From Astragalus membranaceus (taxonomy: Eukaryota; Streptophyta; Magnoliopsida; Fabales; Fabaceae), in NCBI GenBank assembly GCA_039519185.1, contig CM076848.1:61096778-61160777 (forward strand): DNA of 64,000 nt. Direction: 5' to 3'. The notes under the pieces were generated by a model that did not search any database, had not been told where the DNA came from, and saw only the letters and a program-made list of their open reading frames with translations. The position numbers and the translations under genes were made by a program. This document shows positions 1-12,183 of the stretch, piece by piece. Every line of letters starts with the position of its first letter. The first letter of the stretch is position 1.

Positions 1-47
1 TTCTACACAAATACCCAAGTTTTTCTTATAAATAGACAAATACCCAA

Positions 48-607
48 TGTAAGCACAAGGACATGTGGTGTTCAAATGATAAATAATTTATGACGTTTAA
101 CCATATCACCAAATTCGCTTGACAATTACCCAAATTTTTATCAAAATTTACCAACCTATTATTTTCATGTTTTTCTTGTGAAACTGACCATTAGACTTCA
201 AGTGGGTACTAAATGAGTGTTTGGGGACCCATAAATGTAAGCACAAGGACATGTGGTGTTCAAATGACAAATAATTTATGACGTTTAACCATATCACCAA
301 ATTCCCTCGACAATTACCCAACTTTTTATCAAAATTTACCAACCTATTATTTTCATGTTTTTCTTGTGAAACTGACCATGCGGCAACAAGTGGGTAATAA
401 GCGAGTAGGTTGGGACCCATAAATGTAAGAACAATGACATCGGGTGTTGAAAAGATATCTAATTTTTGAGTTTGAAACATATAACCAACTGTCATTTATA
501 ATTACCCAAGTTTTTATTAAAAGTCACCAACCTGTTATTTTCATAATTTCCTAGTCAAACTGACCATGCGACTACAAGTAGGTAATAAACGAGTAGGTTG
601 GGACCCT
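48..607. repeat. 188-bp tandem repeat, three copies
   Basis: Three head-to-tail copies of a 188-bp unit. The marker word aagcacaagg (aagaacaatg in the third copy) falls at 51, 239 and 427. Copies 1 and 2 are nearly identical; the third is clearly diverged. Each unit ends near a gggaccc word. The array may continue left of the window. It could be a short satellite array or part of a larger transposon. No coding potential is supported. Confidence 0.85.
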
Positions 608-2869
608 ACTTCTAGTTACTTTAGTTAAAGGTTGTTGGGACTGACCAACCCGACAGTTGGACCTCTAGCACCAAGTAAGAGACTAATAATTCTTTAGAGA
701 TATGACTTTTAAATCTGAGATGAAAATGATATCGAACCTTTCTTTACAATTCAATGCTGCAAGAGTACAATAATCTTTTGTTTACAATTTAGTACAAGAT
801 CTAAAGTATCTTCTAGATGTGCAAATCACAATTTAATACATCTTTAAGTACATGTTTTTTCATTGGATCATTCATTGTCATATCTAAAACATTTCTTTTA
901 ATGTGCTACTCTACTAATACTATCTTGAGCAAAGAAAATGTGTCACTCTATCTTAGCACCATCCTTGCTTCTAACTAAAGTAACATAAGAAGAAAAAACA
1001 ATGAAAGTCAGGCCAAATGAAAGAAATAAATGACAACAATGTTAAAGAGAGCACAAAGATGTCCTTCAAAACTTCGATTACAAACTTTTGATCCATAACA
1101 ACACCAATGACAAGGCCTATCCATGGAGTAGACATCAGTTGGAGTGGTGCTTTTGCAGACTCATCAATTGCAAACGGTTACATGCATGTTTTTAATATGT
1201 AGATGAAATTTCCATCATCTCAAAAAAAAAATCAGATACCAGGTGCAAACAAAATTAATTTATTACCCCCAGAACTTGTGTTATCTGGAACAAATGTCCG
1301 GTCCCGATCCCCATCATGATGCAAGTGCTGTCAATAGTTTAAGAATCACAAGCTCGTGGTTTAAGAAAAAAGAATTGCATGCATCACAAATCCAAAACAA
1401 TGAAAAACTAAGGAGAATGCACCAAAATAAAAAAAAAACCACTTCTAACCTTTGGTGTTCCTGTTGTTTCACTACATGACCCATCACGAAAAGATGAACC
1501 TTCGGCCTCCTTATTTTGCAGCTGAAACAAATTAAAAACATGGTCTAGAAGTGTTAGTGAACAAGCTCATGTTGGCTTTGGTAAGAAAAATGACATTAGA
1601 TGAGATATTTCAATATGTGGACATTCTAACAAGTAACTAGTAAAAGAATGAAATTTTACTCATAATACAAGAACAAACACTTCTTTTCTCACATATACCA
1701 TTATATATATATACCTGTTTCTGAAGATTCAGTAGAGTTAGTATTTTTTTTCTAAATTAAAGATGCTCTGCACGCTTTAGTTGGAACCCTTGGTTTCGAG
1801 TTGACCTGCAATCATAGTCCATCAAAATTAAAATAATTATCAAGAAGAGTATTTTTCTAGGTTGATTGAACCACACTAAGTAATGGAAAAACCAGCTCAA
1901 CTTCAACTTACTTACCAAACATATTAGCAACATTAAATTATTTTGTATTTGTATGAGAAGCCTAAAGGGGCATTTGAAAGAGCTTTTCTAGAGCTCAATT
2001 AAGTTTATTTTATGACATATGTACAAAATGAGCCAGGTTCAACCTTAAATGAGCTTGAGCTTATTTCATATTAATATAAATATGTACATTTACTTGCGTT
2101 GTTGCATATTTGATTTTTTTCAAAGTCCAACTATCCTGAAAGCTTAAACAGTTGAGTTAAAGCAGGTCAATAGTTTTATTATATCTCTAATACACCCTTT
2201 CACAGAAGAGCAATTAAGCTTGAAACGTGAACAATGCACAAGTCCACCAACCATGAGCTTAATGTTCTTTCATTTAGAAACATGGAGACAAGGGTTAAAC
2301 TCTAGATCAGTTGATCATGGAACCTTTAATACCATGTAACAAACAAACTATCTCAAAAGCTTATGTCATTGGTTTAAAGCAAATTAATGATTTCATTATA
2401 TATCTAAAAAATTTATTCTTAACCAAACTCTTAGGGACACTAGTTGAGCTAAGACAAGCCAAGTCAAGCTCTGAAGTGTAGACATTAAGGAAGTTCTAGT
2501 AGAGCAAACAACTCTAGATAAAGGGCTTAACCAATGTGAGATGAGTAGTATGATGATTGTAAGAAGCAAGGTGGGCTATTCTAAAGACTCTACAGGTTTT
2601 TAATCTAGCAGTGGTAGCTAAGAAAGGAAAAAACTTGATAAAGTCCTGGCCTTATGTTCAAAACCACAAACAAGTGCAGTTTATCAGCTCTTCCCGTGTC
2701 TTAGATATTGAACTTTGAAGTTATTAATGATGCTAATATAAAAAGTCGAATTGACATGCCCAACATGAAATTTGATTCCATCCTTAGTCCCCAATAAATG
2801 AAACAAGATGACATATAACAGTTATAAATAAGCATTTTAAGGGGGTCTTCAATTAGCTTTTGATTATTG
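608..2869. other. Intergenic, no gene recognised
   Basis: AT-rich DNA with only short chance reading frames. The one notable point is a stretch at about 1133-1172, minus strand, that resembles a captured exon at 28328-28365. Otherwise no coding, RNA or transposon signal was found. Confidence 0.5.
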
Positions 2870-3110
2870 GAGCCAACATTAAGCATTATTGGATATACCC
2901 ACTAACCATAGCCATCCAAACAATCACCCTTTTCTCAGCATCTGATCTATCAAACAGCTTCCTAGCTTACTTAATCATGGCCCACTCGATATAACCACTT
3001 ATCATTGTAGTCCACAAACAAATATTATGTTTAGCCATTTCATCAAACAACTTGCGTGCCTCGTTGATTTTCCCTTCCTTACAAAACCTCCAGATGAAGA
3101 AACAACTAAT
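2870..3110 (-). pseudogene. Pentatricopeptide repeat (PPR) gene fragment
   Basis: Reading the minus strand from about 3090 downward gives a PPR-like stretch: FCKEGKINEARKLFDEMAKH, then a WTTMISGYIE-type motif, then ARKLFD and a second WMAMVSGYIQ motif. This alternation is typical of the organelle RNA-binding PLS-class PPR family. In-frame stops occur between the repeats (near 2960 and after the last motif), no start codon or full repeat array is present, and flanking DNA is not coding. It is a decayed fragment of about two repeats. The family call is by motif recognition only. Confidence 0.6.
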
Positions 3111-3580
3111 CTGATCCTAAGATTGCTTAGAAGTGGGTAGCCATAAATGATATAGTTTAGGTGTACTTTGAGCTTGAGAACATGCATCAAAATGACTGGC
3201 TGTGAATGAATGATAAATGGTAATCTAAAAGATAATTATAATGTAGAAGACAACTTACGAAAAGATAATCAAATCCTAAAAACAAGCTCTCCGCTTGCAA
3301 CTAGAAAATAGATGAAAGAGAAGAAAATAGGTTACCTTACAAGGAAGGATATGATGTTCAGCTAAAGTGGTGGAGCATTGTAGGAGACAGAGTGTGAACG
3401 CTCGCAGTGACGTTTCGGAGACGTATCGTGAAGCAGGCGTAGTGAAAAGTTGCCTGAGTGAAATCGCACGCAGTAACAGAGAGTTGCGGGAGCGGAATCG
3501 CATGTTTAGTGACGTAGCGTTGCTAGGGACAAGGCGTGGAGAATGTTCAATGTGAACGTGAATCAAAGAGAAAGAGAGGG

Positions 3581-3794
3581 AGGATAAGAAGGTTTTCGCA
3601 GAGGAAGGAGAAGGGAAAAAAGGGATTGCAGAGAGGAAGAGAGAAAGGAAGGGTGCAGAGGAGCGAGAAAGGGGGTTTCTTTTTTTTGCTTTTAAAATGT
3701 TAACGCAACGTCTACGTGTATTTGTGTGGTATGTATACGTTTTTGTATTTTGGTCCACTTTGTGGTCCAATTTGTGGTCAAGATAGCATTTCTC
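3581..3794. repeat. Direct repeat, copy A
   Basis: A purine-rich stretch followed by a T-run, a cgtctacgtgtatttgtgtg-type stretch and gatagcatttctc. It recurs almost unchanged at 4281-4486, 700 bp away. Copy A has a small internal duplication of the 'ttgtggtc' word. No terminal inverted repeats were recognised. It may be a segmental duplication or the ends of an unidentified element. Confidence 0.8.
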
Positions 3795-4280
3795 TTTATA
3801 TTTCTTTCTCTTTCTTTTTGCTTTTTTCTAGAGTAGGTGCAATGCAACGGATAGAAAATTGGGTTTCAAAACTTAAATTAGTATTAAATTTAAATCAAAA
3901 ATTGAAGATAAATAAAAAATTATAAATATGTGGGGTCATGTATAGTTCCTTATAAATAACTACTATGGGAGGAAAAACTACATTTGTCAACTATGGATCC
4001 CTTAAATCCTATATGGCATTTTGGCCTCACAAAAATTGTGTTTTGTTCTCTAGTCTACCATATGAATATCACAAACATGGAGTTGCCTAATTCAATCTGA
4101 AATTGGGTGCAGGTGATGTGTACGGAATACGGCGAGGAAAGGAAAGAACTAATCCAAGCACTGTACAAGGATAGAAATTTGTTAAATCTTCCTAATAACT
4201 CAAGTTTTTTTTAGCACCTGAATTTTATATTTTTGAGTCAATTTGTTCATGTTAGCTCACAAACTGAAACGGTATTTTTG

Positions 4281-4486
4281 AGGATAAAAAGGTTTTCGCA
4301 GAGGAAGGAGAAGGGAAAAAAGGGATTGCAGAGAGGAAGAGAGAAAGGAATGGTGCAGAGGAGCAAGAAAGGGGGTTTCTTTTTTTTTTTTGCTTTTAAA
4401 ATGTTAACGCAACGTCTACGTGTATTTGTGTGGTATGTATACGTTTTTGTATTTTGGTCCACTTTGTGGTCAAGATAGCATTTCTC
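4281..4486. repeat. Direct repeat, copy B
   Basis: Second copy of the segment at 3581-3794 in the same orientation, with a longer T-run and few substitutions. The two copies bracket about 490 bp of unrelated AT-rich DNA, as in an LTR-like or duplication structure, but no coding sequence lies between them. Confidence 0.8.
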
Positions 4487-5701
4487 AAATATAAAATAGT
4501 CTTTAGTTGCCGGTGGAGTATTTTCTTCACGGCAACTAAAAGTTGCCAACAATTGATGCCACCTAGGATAGCTTTAATGCAAGTTGCATATAACTCACGC
4601 ATCTTATAGTTTATAACTCACTAGTTTACCAACGTTAAAGTTGCTCTTAGTAAACTAACTAAGGGGGTGATAATTGTGTTAGTAAAATATTCTAAGTTAA
4701 GATAGTCTTATTTAGCGAAATATATATTGATTCCAAACTAAACAGACTATTCTAATGGGAAGTTCTTCTAATTAAGCCTGAGTCGAGGTGGGTAAAAGTA
4801 GACACCGAGGATGCTTGAGTTTGTGTCATAGAGAACCTACAATGATGGTTAAGGCTCACGATTGTTAAGGCTCACTAAGTTTGATTCACTAGAGAACCTA
4901 CAATGGTTTTCAAAAGTAAAAATGTTAGAATGTCACGCGTCATTTATATTCAGATGAATCGATACTTATGTAATACATATGTTCTAGAGAGTCTCAGCGT
5001 CAGACTTGTTTTGTTGGTACATCCCAGCAGCATGGCATCATAGATTGGCAGAATCACCTCCATCAACGTTCGCTCAGGGTATCCCCATGCATGCATATAT
5101 GCTCCACTCGTGAACACCTAGGAATTCCATCAAGGACAACATTAATCTAATATTGTTTTTGAGATCGGACCTCTAATTACAATCAATGAGTCAACGATTT
5201 GCCTTCTTAATGCCGTGAAGTTCAGACCACAACTATCAAACTCCTACTGAAAAAAGAGATCGAAAATGTTTATAAATTTGTCCCAAAGCCGATAGGAATG
5301 ACAACATCCAATATAGGTAGTACCGATTCAGAGACAGTGGATAACAACCATGCGAACAACATTTGATCTTGAATGATCCGACAGTCATCGGCATCCTAGA
5401 CTTTATGAACCACATGATATGCCTTAGAGTCAAATTATGGAGGGATGATTGGATTAGCTACAAATCGATTATCGATTTAGTGTGTGTGATGAAATCACAC
5501 CATCAACTTTCTGGTTCCAATGCAAGAAATTTTTGTTGTTAAGCTTGAATGAAAGAGTTGGCGCAAAGTTTTACCTGTAGATAATGAAATCAACACTATT
5601 TGTGTAGGCACCGACAATTGTGGTGATGTCCTCACCATGAACACACTGGAAGAAGAAAATCAACGGAGACAAAGATCGAGCCCTAAAAACACTCTATAAT
5701 A
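4487..5701. other. Intergenic, nothing recognised
   Basis: No reading frame, RNA gene or repeat family could be supported here. Short ORFs in this stretch have no recognisable domain and no gene-like context. Confidence 0.45.
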
Positions 5702-5702
5702 T

Positions 5703-5758
<56 letters not shown>
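5702..5758. repeat. (GA)n microsatellite
   Basis: About 56 bp of uninterrupted GA dinucleotide repeat. It is expected to vary in length. Confidence 0.95.
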
Positions 5759-5761
<3 letters not shown>

Positions 5762-6028
5762 CATGGAAGGTAAACTGAGGAAGAATGAAAGATGATTCTA
5801 TCAGTGAATAGTTGTATTTAAACATATACTATTTCAAAGAGTGTAACCGTGTAACTAACCAATAACTAATTCCAATCATCATACTAACGTTTATGCTCTA
5901 ATAATGCTTCTCCTTCTCACCTCCTTTTCCATGTCGACATCGTCCATGTTGTTGGAGGAGAGTTGCGCAGGGAGAAGGAAAATAATAGAGAACGCAGAAA
6001 AGGAGAGGGAAAAATCTGGGCAAGGCAA

Positions 6029-6215
6029 TTAAACAGTAGTTCAAAAGAAACTGTATCGAAAAGTCTTATTCCATGTTAGTCGAAGTTGTGTATATATACA
6101 AGATATGCGGCGCCCATATTGGCCTATAATTCGACTGGGCCACATATTGGCCCATTGGATGTTTTACTAGTGACACCTAACAATACTAAGAGCAATTGAA
6201 TTACAAACATATTCA
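6029..6215 (-). repeat. 3' LTR of copia element 1
   Basis: Shares about 187 bp with 10911-11100. On the minus strand it starts with TG just after a purine-rich tract (aagaggga, 6218-6226). The outer end has lost the terminal dinucleotide seen in the other LTR. Confidence 0.8.
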
Positions 6216-6225
6216 ATATTCCCTC

Positions 6226-9200
6226 TTAATTCACATTGCTAAGTGACATCATCCCAATCATTGTTCTGAGTTCTTCAAATCTTCCCATTTGTAATGGCTT
6301 GGTCATTGCATCAGCTACTTGAAGTTCTGAGCAGCAATATTGCAGGTTCAACTTCTCATTGTTGACTTGATCACGCAGGAAGTGATATCTGGTATCTATA
6401 TGCTTCGACCTACCATGGGTGACAGGGTTCTTGGCCAGATCTATCGCAGACTTGTTGTCGATCAGTAACTTCATTACTGTAATTTTGTGCAGGTCAGTTT
6501 CAGCCAATAGCATACTTAGCCATGATGCTTGACATGCTGCAAATGAAGCTGCCACATACTCTGCTTCGCAGGAGGACAAAGCTATTATGCTTTGCTTCTT
6601 CGAGCACCATGAGATGGGTGCTGTTCCATACATGAAGACATAGCCACTTGTGCTCTTTCGATCACTCTTGTCTCCACTCCAGTCGGAATCAGTGTAACCA
6701 AACACTTTAGCGGTAGCATTCGACTCAGTCTTGCTAGGGAATAGAATACCCTGACTTTGTGTTCCCTTGATGTACCTAAGCACTCTTTTTGCAGCTATTA
6801 GATGGGAGGTTCTTGGCTTCTCCAAGAATCTGCTGATCATTCCAACACTAAACATAATGTCATGTCGAGTGTTGCAGAGGTACCTAAGGGATCCAACAAT
6901 ATGTTTGTAGAGGGTGGCATCTACTTCACTTTCTGTATCATCTTTCGACAGCTTGCTGCTTATGTCAGTTGGCGTCGAAACTGACTTACAATTGGTCATG
7001 TCGAATCTGTTCAGGATATCTGCTACATATTTCGACTGATGTAGAAATATTCCCTTGCTTGTCTTCACAAATTGCATTCCTAAGGAATATGATAGATGTC
7101 CTAAATCACTCATTTCGAATTCAGACATCATCACCCTCTTAAAGGAGTCGACTTCAATCTCATTGCTGCCAGTTACTAGTAGATCATCTACATACAGGCA
7201 CAGCAGCAATTGAGTTTCAGTTCCATTCTTCTTAACATACACACCATATTCATTGGTGCATCTAGTGAACTTTTGAGCCAAGAGAAATCTATCAATTTTC
7301 TTGTTCCATGCCCTTGGGGCTTGCTTAAGTCCATATAGAGCTTTCTCAAGCTTGAAAATCTTGTCTTCTTGTCCCTTTAATTCAAATCCAGGTGGTTGGC
7401 AAACATAGACTTCCTCCTCCAAAGGTCCATTGAGAAATGCTGATTTTACATCAAGTTGATGTAGGGGCCAACCTCTATGACTTGCCAATGCCACTACCAG
7501 TCTTATGGTCTCGATCCTGGCTACAGGGGCAAAGACTTCATTGAAATCCAACCCAGACTTCTGCAGGAAACCTTTAGCTACTAATATGGTCTTATACTTG
7601 GCCACTTCTCCATTGGGTTTGACTTTGGTCTTGTAGACCCATTTCACACCTATTTCCTTCTTTTGCTTTGGAAGTTCGACTAACTTCCATGTGCCATTTT
7701 TCTCTATTGATTTCAACTCATCAATCATAGCTTCCTTCCACTGTTTGTGATCAAGAGCTTGCTCCAGGCTCACTAGTTCTTCTTCAGCCATTAGTGCAAA
7801 GTGAGTCAGGTCTCCTTCTGCTGTAATAGCAGAATCTGGAAATGTGTCGAATCCTTCTAGCCTTACTGATCTCTGCCTTTCCCTCTGTGACCTTCTGATA
7901 GGTTCGACAGTAACAGGTTCTGCAGTTTCAGTAACTACATTCTGATCCTCTAGATCTTGAACTTCATCAAAGTCCAGTACTGTAGTTCTTTCACAACCTT
8001 CTTCATTCTGAGTATCCCAGTTCCACTTTTTCGACTCATCTACTATGACATCTCTGCTCTTCACTATTTTCTTCTGCACAGGGTCATACAGTTTGTATGC
8101 TCTAGTCGAATGATAACCAACAAGGATCATTTGTTGTGCTCTATCATCCAGCTTCTTCCTTAGTTGCTCAGGGACATGTCTATAACATAATGAGCCAATT
8201 ATTCTGAGATGCTTGACACTTGGCTTTCTTCCTAGCCAAACTTCTTCAGGTGTCTTCCCAATCAATCTCTTTGTGGGGCACTTGTTCAGAATGTATACTG
8301 CTGTGGCTACTAGTTCTCCCCATAAACGGTGAGGTAGCTTCTTTTCCTTCATCATACTTCTCACCATGTCGAGGATGGTTCTATTTTTCCTCTCAGCTGT
8401 TCCATTATGCTGAGGTGTGTAAGGTGAAGTGACTTCATGTACTATGCCTTCATCTTCACAGAATTTTGCAAATTCATGTGAGTTGTACTCACCACCTCCA
8501 TCTGTTCTAAGAGTTTTGATTGCACACTCACTTTGCTTTTCAATCATCACCTTGAAGTTTCTGAATGCTCCAAGTACTTCACTCTTCTTATTGATCAGGT
8601 ACACCCATGTCATTCTGGTGTACTCATCAATGAAGGTGGCAAATTAATTGTTCCCTCCTAATGAACTGACCTCAAAGGGACCACAAACATCAGAAAATAT
8701 CACCTCTAACCTTTTCTTTGCTCTGCCTGGCACCTCTGATTTGAAGGAGTTTCTTGGTTGCTTCGACTTGCAGCAACTATCACATACTTCACCAGGCATC
8801 TTTACTGCTGGCAACCCATGGACCATCTTCTTCTCATGTAGTTGTCTCAAGCTCTTGAAGTTTAGGTGGCCAAATCTTCTGTGGCACTTCCAGTTCTCAT
8901 CATCGACAGTGGTTGTGAGGCATTGCTCTTCGACTACTTGCAATTCGACCTTGAATGTTCAGTTACTTTGCATTGACACCTTCAAGATCAACCTCTTGTT
9001 TGAATCAAACAAGCTGAGACTGTTATCATCCATTTCGACAGAGAATTTCTTCTCAATCATCTGCCCAAGACTTAGCAGATTGCTCCTCATCTTTGGTACA
9101 TAGAACACTTCCTGAATGTAGCACCACTTTCCATCTTTCGACAAAAACTTTATGGTACCAATTCCTTCTGCGGTGACTCTGCTGTTGCCTGCAAATCTTA

Positions 9201-10041
9201 TTCTTTTACTTATTTGCTTCATTTCGAAAAACCACTCCTTATGGCAGCACATGTGGTTTGAGCATCCTGTGTCGAGATACCATTCGACAGATTTTTCTTC
9301 GATCTCATTTGTGTCTGCCTTCAGCAATAACAAATCTGTGTTAGTAGCTGTCATGAAGGATAATTCTTCATCATTGTTGCTGGCTATGTTAGGGGCATCA
9401 CCAGTCTCACCACTGCCCTGCCCCTCACACATTGCACAAGTATTTTGAGCATCACAAGTGTTTCCACTTTCACTAGTGTTCCCACTGTTTTGCTCACTAC
9501 TTTCAGCAACTGTTACATTGAGATGCGTGTCTTCTTCAGTCTCATCATCTATGACTGCCATTAGCATTAATCCTTCTGAGTCAGAATCAGAGTCTGTGCC
9601 TCCATCACTTGCAAATTTGGCTTCAGCATCTTTATTCCTAGGAACCTTCTTGTTCTTACATTTGTTCCTATAATGCCCAAATTGCTGACAGTTATAGCAC
9701 TGCACCTTCGACAGATCTTGCTTCTTCTTGTCGAAACTTCCTTGTTCTTCTTTCTTGCTGCCAGATCCTTTTTCTTTACCCTTCCATTTTCCTTTTTCTT
9801 TCTTGTTGCCTGCCTTCCAATTTTTCTTAGAGGAGTGTGATAGTAAGGCTTGTTTAGTCTCTTTCTCTGCACTTCTCTGCCGAATTCTCAATTCATGAGC
9901 CTCTAAGGAGCCTTGAAGTTCATCTAACTTCATTTCATCTATGTTCTTGGATTCTTCGATGGCAGTTACAACATAGTCGAATTCTGGAGTTAAGGATCTA
10001 AGCACTTTTTCTACTTTACTTGTTTCAGATAGTCTTACCAC
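6226..10041 (-). pseudogene. copia gag(C-term)-protease-integrase-RT-RNase H with two nonsense codons
   Basis: One continuous frame is broken by TGA at 8959-8961 and TAA at 8644-8646; both look like single-base changes because similarity continues in frame across them. Domains in order: gag zinc knuckle CYNCQQFGHYRNKC, protease DTGCSNHM, GAG-pre-integrase HRRFGHLN with a CDSC pair, integrase (DVCGP, RTDGGGEY, TAERKN supply the D, D, E), RT with the YVDD catalytic box at about 7182-7200, and RNase H with TDSDW and SSCEAEY. The stop lies just before the purine tract and 3' LTR. Apart from the two stops, the 795 codons covering most of integrase, RT and RNase H are open. Lineage not assigned. 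Confidence 0.88.
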
Positions 10042-10349
10042 TGCCTTTCATTTGATTAAGTTAGAGCTGCTAACCTCGTAATGAATTCACCAATTGATTC
10101 TCCATCTTTCATCCTCAATGCCTCGTATTGCTTCTTGTGAGACTGTAGGCGTATCTTCTTCCGCTATCCGCACCTCCATATGCATTCTTGAGGATATCCC
10201 ATGCTTCCTTTGCTGAATCACAGTCAATGATCAGGTTCAGAATGTTTGAATCAACACTTTGATGAATCAAGAACAACCCTTTTCCATCTTTCTTTCTCAG
10301 TGCATGGTGGTTGTTCCTCACCGCTTCAGTGGCGTTTGCTGCCAATGGT
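10042..10349 (-). pseudogene. copia gag N-terminal part, frameshifted
   Basis: The minus strand from 10349 reads SPLAANATEAV, then HHALRKKDGKGLFLIHQSVD, then a KEAWDILKNAYGG motif, the UBN2-type gag core of plant copia elements. Near 10165 the frame is lost by a small deletion, and it shifts again near 10060 before rejoining the pol frame. Residues before SPLAANAT, normally some 80-90 codons including the start, are absent because foreign sequence begins at about 10350. Confidence 0.75.
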
Positions 10350-10896
10350 GAATAAAACTGTAGGTATATAGGTATCCTACACCTACAACAAGTTAAAAAA
10401 ACTGTGAGTATAGGTTCACAGAAAAGATTGTGAAAAAATAACTGTGGGCATAGGTAATTTCCTATACCTATGAAGTTAAATTTCGTTAGTATAGGTATTA
10501 GCTGGAATTGTTCCCACTTTGACAAAAAGTTCCCTCTTCATGTCGTTCAGCTCTCTTTCTCACCTCTCGTTCTCAACTCTCTCCATCTTCCACACAAAAG
10601 AAACCCTAGCCTTTCTCTTCCCTCCTCTGCTCTCCCCCGCCTCCTCTGCACTCCCCCACCCTTGAACGACCTCATTCCTCTTCTCTGCTCGCTCTCCATT
10701 GCGTTTCTGCCTTCCCTGCGCCAAGCTTCTCCGCCGCTTTCCACCGCTTCTGTTCGTCTTCCCTGGTAAGACATGCATTTTTCTTAGCTTTTCTGTTATT
10801 GTAAGTTATTTATTTCTAATTGATCTGATTTACTGAAGAAGAATGTGGTGGATGAAGAGACGCTTCGCGGAGAGAGAGATGGGAGAACGGCGGTGC
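10350..10896. other. Foreign segment replacing copia gag start and leader
   Basis: This stretch interrupts the expected gag N-terminus. Its left 160 bp hold repeated ataggta/tacctat words in both orientations (near 10362, 10406, 10453, 10475, 10492), as in subterminal arrays of CACTA elements. Its middle (10530-10765) is a C/T-rich tract resembling a plant 5' UTR and first exon, ending at a good splice donor, CTG|GTAAGA, near 10765. I infer a captured host exon, possibly inside a small DNA transposon, but found no clear terminal inverted repeats. Confidence 0.5.
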
Positions 10897-10910
10897 AAAG
10901 TCTTATTCCA

Positions 10911-11100
10911 TGTTAAACAGTAATTCAAAAGAAACTGTATCGAAAAGTCTTATTCCATGTTAGTCGAAATTGTGTATATATACAAGACATGCAGCGCCCA
11001 TATTGGGCCTATAATTCGACTGGGCCACATATTGGCCCATTGGATGTTTTACTAGTGACACCTAACAATACTAAGAGCAATTGAATTACAAATATATTCA
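10911..11100 (-). repeat. 5' LTR of copia element 1
   Basis: Bounded by TG at 10911 and CA at 11100 on the plus strand. Next to it (10897-10910) the minus strand reads TGGAATAAGAC, similar to the initiator-Met-tRNA primer site TGGTATCAGA. A 13-bp word, gtcttattccatg, occurs both at this primer site and inside the LTR. Confidence 0.8.
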
Positions 11101-11423
11101 TGTAACACCTCTCTTTTGCAGTTTTAGTTTAACACACAATAGGGTAAGTAAAATCTTTTTTTTACCAGTTGAATTGACCTACCATTCCATCCAATTTGAA
11201 ATGGCAATTAGATAGAATTGGGTCTGACATTAAACATCTTGATTTTAATGATTTGAGCCCGATTAGGCCTTTTGGTCTATTTGTTAAAAACAACTTCCAT
11301 TGAGTCTATATACCTATCCTTTTTTGTTTAATTTTCACTTTCTGAACATTTATTCGTCTAGTTTTTAGGAAGGCCTGCTATGATATGGATCTTGATTGTG
11401 GATATGAAAGATTTTTCTTAATA
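11101..11423. other. Intergenic, nothing recognised
   Basis: AT-rich flank between the copia element and a MITE. No gene or repeat signal seen. Confidence 0.4.
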
Positions 11424-11705
11424 CTCCCTTCGTCCTATATTATATGTCGTTTTGGGTTATTTTACACATATTAAGAAAAGTAGTTAATTTTGTTTGGGCA
11501 AGAGAAATTGTGAGTTAATTTACCAAATTAACTTTCATTAATGACACTGGGAAGATAGATTAATAGAGTTATGAAAATGATATTATTAAATAATGAAGGG
11601 TATGGTAGGAAAGAAATATTAATGTTTTATTGGGATTCTAAAAAGTCATGTATTATGGGACAAATTTTTTTGGCTAGAAAGTCATATAATATGAGACGGA
11701 GGGAG
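11424..11705. mobile_element. Stowaway-like MITE (Tc1/mariner type)
   Basis: 282 bp with terminal inverted repeats ctccctt/cgtcc on the left and gacggagggag on the right, flanked on both sides by TA (11422-11423, 11706-11707). This matches Stowaway elements, which are moved by mariner transposase and duplicate TA. No coding capacity. Confidence 0.9.
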
Positions 11706-12142
11706 TAGTAATTATTAGTAATAGTTATATAAAGGTTACAAAATGGTAATGGGACCATCCTATGAGGCTATAATTGATGGTCATAAAAATGAATAAAAAA
11801 ATAAAGTGATGGTTATAAAAATGAATAAAAAAATAAAGAGAGTCTTTTGTTTTTTTAGTAAACTAAGGTATCATATGTCCCTCACTGTTGGTTTCTAGGT
11901 TCAATTCCAGGTGTGAGCAATGGAAACTTTCGAGGTACCCCACCAGATGTTATCTCATACACACTGACCAGAAATTGTACTCTTGATCGAGCAAATGGTT
12001 AAGCACCACAAACATTTGTAAACCATTTCACGAAGTATGTGCCGTAAAGTATATGTGCTCTAATAATCCAAATTAGTCTGATTTCTTTTCATATAATTAT
12101 TGTAAAAAAACTTTTACAATAATTAGTTCGGAATAATTTATT

Positions 12143-12146
<4 letters not shown>

Positions 12147-12181
<35 letters not shown>
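12147..12181. repeat. (TA)n microsatellite
   Basis: About 35 bp of uninterrupted TA repeat in intergenic DNA. Confidence 0.9.

Positions 12182-12183
<2 letters not shown>

Larger units (their letters stand above)
6029..11100 (-). mobile_element. Ty1/copia LTR retrotransposon, degenerate
   Basis: Read on the minus strand: 5' LTR (10911-11100), altered leader, gag, protease, integrase, reverse transcriptase, RNase H, 3' LTR (6029-6215). Integrase precedes RT, which defines Ty1/copia. The two LTRs differ at about six positions plus small gaps over ~187 bp, so the insertion is not recent. No clean target-site duplication was found. The gag start and part of the leader are replaced by an unrelated segment (10350-10896), and pol has two in-frame stops, so it cannot be autonomous. 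Confidence 0.9.

Noticed and set aside
148..495. 115-codon ORF on the minus strand
   Set aside because: It spans the 188-bp tandem repeat and only mirrors its period; no domain.
10547..10778. Arg/Glu-rich minus-strand ORFs
   Set aside because: They mirror the C/T-rich exon-like leader tract; the plus strand carries the splice donor, so the antisense frames are chance.
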